A DNA stretch of 64,000 bases from Grammothele lineata (Eukaryota > Basidiomycota > Agaricomycetes > Polyporales > Polyporaceae): assembly GCA_002150815.3 (NCBI GenBank), contig NDFF03000037.1:1-64000 (forward strand), in the 5' to 3' direction. Below are positions 60,150 to 64,000 of this stretch, one piece after another. How positions within the stretch are numbered: the stretch's first letter is position 1; the number at the start of each line of letters is the position of its first letter. The notes below the pieces were generated by a model. It saw nothing but the letters and a program-made list of their open reading frames with translations, had not been told where the DNA came from and searched no databases. The position numbers and the translations under genes were made by a program.

Positions 60150-61527
60150 CTACGCGACCGTAGCACGTGAGCGGAGGTCGAACAGCTCCTTCAACGAAGC
60201 TCCGAGGATGTTCGGATATCTAGCCATAGACTGACGGGCCTTCAGCAGGTCATCGAATCGCTGGATCTTGTCTGGTGCCGATTGCAAGTCGAATGCCTGT
60301 TTCTGAAATGCTTTCAGTTACCGCCACCCACAGATAAACGAGGACAATCTTACGGCTTCTTCTGCTCGTTTCCTGCGCGCTTCGTCGCGCATCTTGTTCA
60401 ATTCTTTCCTCCGTTCTTCCTCCTTCTGCTTCCTATTCAAACCTGAATTAGGGGTAGAGGCACCCTGCTGGAGAAATTTCTATCAGCAAAGTGTAAGCAG
60501 GAATTTTTGAGAAAGCCTCACCCCGCTTCTGAACAATTCCGAGTATACAGAAGAATCGAGTAGGTTAACATCGGTCGATGTGCCCGCCATCCTCCGTGCT
60601 GCCACTTGGTTGCTCGTCGGGGCCGGTGTAACCGTATCTTTCTTATCTGATGGTGCTGTAAGCCCAGCCTTCTGAGTAGCAGGTGTCGAGGGGCCAGTAG
60701 AGTTATTCGAGCCAGCCTGCTTGTGTTTCTTGATCGGAGGGAGTTTGCGTTTCTTAGGGACAGGCTCATCGAGGGGGTCGAGTATGTTTTTCGGATCGCG
60801 TTTGACAGCGTCGAGCCCAGAAGTAGAAGGGAGCTTACGTTCTTCGCGGAAGGTGGTCTCCTCTTCGGATTCTTCTTCTTCCTCCAACTGAGCCGCTTTC
60901 AACTTGCCACTCAACTTGCCCGTGGGCATCTTCCCCGCCTTCCCCTTCCCCCTCCGCCTGCCTGACGAGAACTCTGTCTGCGGGTCGAAGTCTTCATCGC
61001 TAGTGATGACGATATCCGGTTCCTCGAATTCCTCTTCCGAGTCTGAAAAGACCACCGATCGCTTTGGTTTCTTGGTCGCCTTACTATGCTTGGGAACCTT
61101 CTCCTTTTCCTTTGCGCGGGCTGGGAGGCGAAGCTTGACCGTTGTAGAAGTAGGAGATATCGACCGTGATTCACTGGGCTGGGGGTCGGGGAGGAAGCGG
61201 GTGTCTTCGATTTCTCCGTCAACATCGATCTCTACGTCCTCATCCCGCGCAACATCGCCTATATATCCTCCGTCACCAGCGTCGGCGGAAGTCCCCCTAC
61301 TCATCGTGCGAGCCTTCTTCTTCCTAGGTCGAAGCTCTTCCTGTCCATAGACTCCGGTGTCCCCATGCTCGGCCTCGTCCTCATCATCAGTGTAGGCTAG
61401 TCGTTGGGGACGGCGTTTGTTTGGACGCGTCTCCGCCCCTGGCTGCAAGGATTAGATAGCATCGGAGAGTTCGCAAGCGGACATGACATACGAGGCTCGA
61501 CTTGTTTATCTTGATTTTCAATGACAT
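60150..61527 (-). CDS. Charged nuclear protein, unknown function
   Basis: Four exons: 61527-61492 (MSLKIKINKSSL), 61442-60522, 60464-60354, 60296-60150; 404 residues. Residues 13-320 are low complexity with alternating acidic and Lys/Arg/Ser stretches: LAYTDDEDEAEHGDTG, RPRKKKARTMSRG, VVFSDSEEEFEEPD, GRRRGKGKAGKMP, EEEEESEEETT. After VNLLDSSVYSELFRSGGAST comes an Arg/Lys/Glu helix (KQKEEERRKELNKMRDEARRK) that should be long and straight, then AFDLQSAPDKIQRF with a helical end. Multiple nuclear-signal-like patches suggest a chromatin or RNA-associated protein. I do not recognise the family; a distant INO80-complex Ies2/PAPA-1 type link is only a guess. The first exon is 12 codons and rests on frame and splice consensus. 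Confidence 0.65.
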
Positions 61528-62444
61528 GCCGAGTAGTGGATAGTACGTGGCTTTTCAGGCGTTGATGGTCAAGCACAGTCGAGCCTTGCAAACGCGGCGG
61601 AGGACCCCGACAAGCGCCGAATTACACGTCTGGATATTACGTTATACTGCTCCTTGCGTCTTGCAATTAACTAGATACATGGGTTGAATGTCACTACTTA
61701 CTGCCACGTCTTGAAGTTCTATGATCCTACGGAGGATACGTCACTGGTCAGCGTGGTATATTTTGGTCGGTGAAACAAGTACAGTGAGTCCCAAATTTTG
61801 ACGTTAGCGGGCGCTGCCCACTGCAGCGCCATGCACCTTCTGGCCCATCCGGAATAACGTACTCATTAGAGCGCACGTCAATCCTCCCCGTCAGTAGTGC
61901 GCGGAACTGGTCTGCCTAGGGGAGACTAGTAACGTACTGCATAATCAGGTCGGTCGCACTTGGCACGTCCACTCTAAGATCATGGCGGAGCCTGCGGATG
62001 TTGTATCACGTACCCCTCACACCAACCAGGAATGTAGTACGAATGCGATACAGGCTGTCGCTTGTACGTATTGATTTTCTATCCTCGCCCTACCGTTTTC
62101 CGCCCTATCTTTTTCCGCAGTCCGAACAAGCTCTAGCACAACACAATCCATGGTTGGAGCTGCCCAGCCCTGATCTAGTGTAGTGCCAAGTCCAGCCTCG
62201 ACCGTCACTTGCCCTCTCCTTCAAATCTTCCCCAATACAAATTTTCGGTGCCCGGTCCGACATGTTCACGTAGCACATGTGTAAGTACCACAAGTGCGTC
62301 TTCCTTCACCGCTTCTGTATGTTAGGACCCTTGATAGTGGGGCACGGTGAGGACTTCACTGCTTCACTTATATACACACAACTAGTGGGTGGATGTCTGT
62401 GCCCGCTCCGGTCTTCTTGTCGAACTCAACGCCTTTTCTCAGAC
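61528..62444. promoter_or_regulatory. Divergent promoter region, charged nuclear protein and GMC gene 3
   Basis: 917 bp between divergent starts. A TATATAC box at 62369-62375 lies about 70 bp upstream of the GMC gene 3 ATG. No gene of its own recognised. The minus-strand side near 61530-61700 is the leader or promoter of the charged protein. Confidence 0.5.
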
Positions 62445-64000
62445 ATGTCTACGCCGATCTCCTCGCCACAACACTTCATCTCTACTAGCTACGACTATCT
62501 AATCGTCGGTGGTGGTACCGTAGGACTTGCATTGGCGGCAAGGTTAGTTCCTTCAAATTAAAGGCGCTGTCGTTGTCACTCACATACATGGGCTCGTTGA
62601 TCTGTTCACAGATTGACTGATGACCCTTCTGTTACTGTTGGTGTCATCGAGGCGGGCGGTTGGTACCCCGATGCAGATGGAATCAATATCCCAGGTGAGC
62701 TGGCGACCCCTACGAGCGAGTCCTTTTACTGAAAGTGCGCCACTAGGATTCGTCGGTTCGACGCTTGGTAACCCGAACTACGACTGGATGTTCGCGACCG
62801 TTCCGCAGAGACACGCGAATAACCGATCGATCTTTCTGCCTCGGTATGTTCTGAGGCTCCATGGATAGCTGTATACTCACAGTGTGGCATCGGCGACAGG
62901 GGAAAGGTCTTAGGGGGCACATCCGCAGTATGTGCATATGCATTATCACTGAATCACGATCTCCCTCGATCGCTGAATTGCGGACGCGTAGCTCCATTAT
63001 CTCGGTATGAACCGGTGAGTGCTGTTTCTCCGACTCTTCCAATCTATCAGTCTAACTAGTAAGTATATCAGTGCCGCCGCCCACGAATACGACGGTAAGT
63101 TCAGTGACCTCCATTGTCCTTCACGTGTCTTGCTGATCACGGCTCAGCTATTGAGACATTAGGGAACCGTGGGTGGAATTGGAAGCAATTTCTCGAATAT
63201 ATGAAGAAGGTATTGTCGCCAGTCCTCCCGCGGGTTTATGTTGAACTGTCATTTTGTGCAGTCCGAGACTACCTTGCCCGTCTCTGCCGACGTGGCTGCC
63301 AAGTACTCTCTGGCCGCACCAAGTACGCGATGGCATGGTACCTCGGGGCCCATAGTGAAAGGATTTCCGACACACTTTAGCTCGCTTCACACACAATTTA
63401 CCGAGACTTTAGAAAATCTCGGCGTACCGAAGAACGAAGACTCAGTTGGTATCCATATACTCGTCATATCTTGACATTTCTAACCGGAGCGCTCGCTATG
63501 CACACAGTTCGGTGGCGAGATTATCGGAACTACGCAAGGTTTCGCATCCATAGAACCGGAGACCGCGACTCGTAGCTATTCTGCTAGTGTACGTAATCGC
63601 TTCGCTCCGATCCTCTCATGCGGGTCACCCATCGATGGATAGGCTTATTATCAACCCAATGCCTCGAGGACGAACTTCGTCGTGCTGACAAACGCACTTG
63701 TATCCAAGATCAATTTCCGCTCGGACGATGCACCTCTGATCGCTACAGGGGTTGAATTCGTTCATGATGGTCATAAGTTTGCTGTTGCAGCGGAGATGGA
63801 AGTCATTCTTTGCGCAGGTGTGTACCCACGTAGGTTTGAGGCTGTATATCCATAAACTTAACTCGAACAAGGCGCGTTCCAATCACCTCAAATACTGGAA
63901 TTGTCCGGTAAGGGATACATCATCTCAAGTCCTCATGATTTCTCATGGCGTTCTTAAAGGTATCGGAAGAAAGGATGTTATGGAGAAGTTTGGCATATCG
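62445..64000 (+). CDS. GMC oxidoreductase 3 (partial, runs off the window)
   Basis: N-terminal half of a GMC oxidase: 12 exons seen, the last cut by the window end at FGIS. Exon 1 62445-62542 (98 nt), exon 2 62612-62694 (83), exon 3 62747-62843 (97), then three microexons of 28, 23 and 23 nt, matching GMC gene 1 exon for exon, so the two are duplicates. Visible blocks are [117 protein letters not shown] and [19 protein letters not shown]. There is no signal peptide. In place of the usual INFMxW it has LHYLGMNR, near the INFLGLNR of copy 1. The catalytic C-terminal part lies outside the window, so intactness is unknown. Confidence 0.82.

Overview
This is eukaryotic nuclear DNA from a filamentous basidiomycete, most likely a wood-inhabiting Agaricomycete (Polyporales-like; inference). 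The signs are very intron-dense genes with short introns (mostly about 48-65 nt, GT..AG plus a few GC..AG), very small exons, three copies of the DUF6534 membrane family, and a group of GMC oxidoreductases of the type seen in wood-decay fungi. Gene models were built by hand from family conservation and splice signals. For nearly every model the exon lengths sum to a multiple of three with one stop codon, which is an internal check. I saw no rRNA, CRISPR or intact transposon, and no convincing tRNA gene.

Left part (0.6-14.6 kb): a dense block of conserved housekeeping genes. In order: SWIM/RING zinc-finger protein (-), cis-prenyltransferase RER2 type (+), CCCH zinc-finger/coiled-coil protein (-), splicing factor SLT11/ECM2 (-), NPR2 of the SEACIT/GATOR1 complex (+), RCL1 for 18S rRNA processing (-), and UBA3 for NEDD8 activation (+). 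Several are divergent pairs with short shared promoters.

Middle left (14.6-22.2 kb): a looser stretch with two tandem DUF6534 seven-helix-type membrane protein genes of identical exon architecture. A third, inverted and more diverged copy lies at 46.9-48.4 kb.

Centre (22.2-45.8 kb): mitochondrial Phe-tRNA synthetase, GrpE-type MGE1, trifunctional C1-tetrahydrofolate synthase with a possible mitochondrial presequence, secreted PNGase A-like protein, Pmp3 protein with a long basic tail, C2H2 transcription factor, fructose-1,6-bisphosphatase, nuclear rim protein NUR1, a transmembrane/coiled-coil protein, and a GCIP-domain protein.

Right part (45.8-64 kb): an accessory, gene-poor region. It holds the third DUF6534 gene, an AusD-like SAM methyltransferase, and three GMC oxidoreductases. 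Two of these are cytosolic-looking close paralogues with the same exon lengths and one is secreted. A conserved-looking charged nuclear protein of unknown function lies among them. The methyltransferase lies 408 bp from the first GMC gene on the same strand, so a small specialised-metabolism group is possible but unproven. The last GMC gene runs off the window end.
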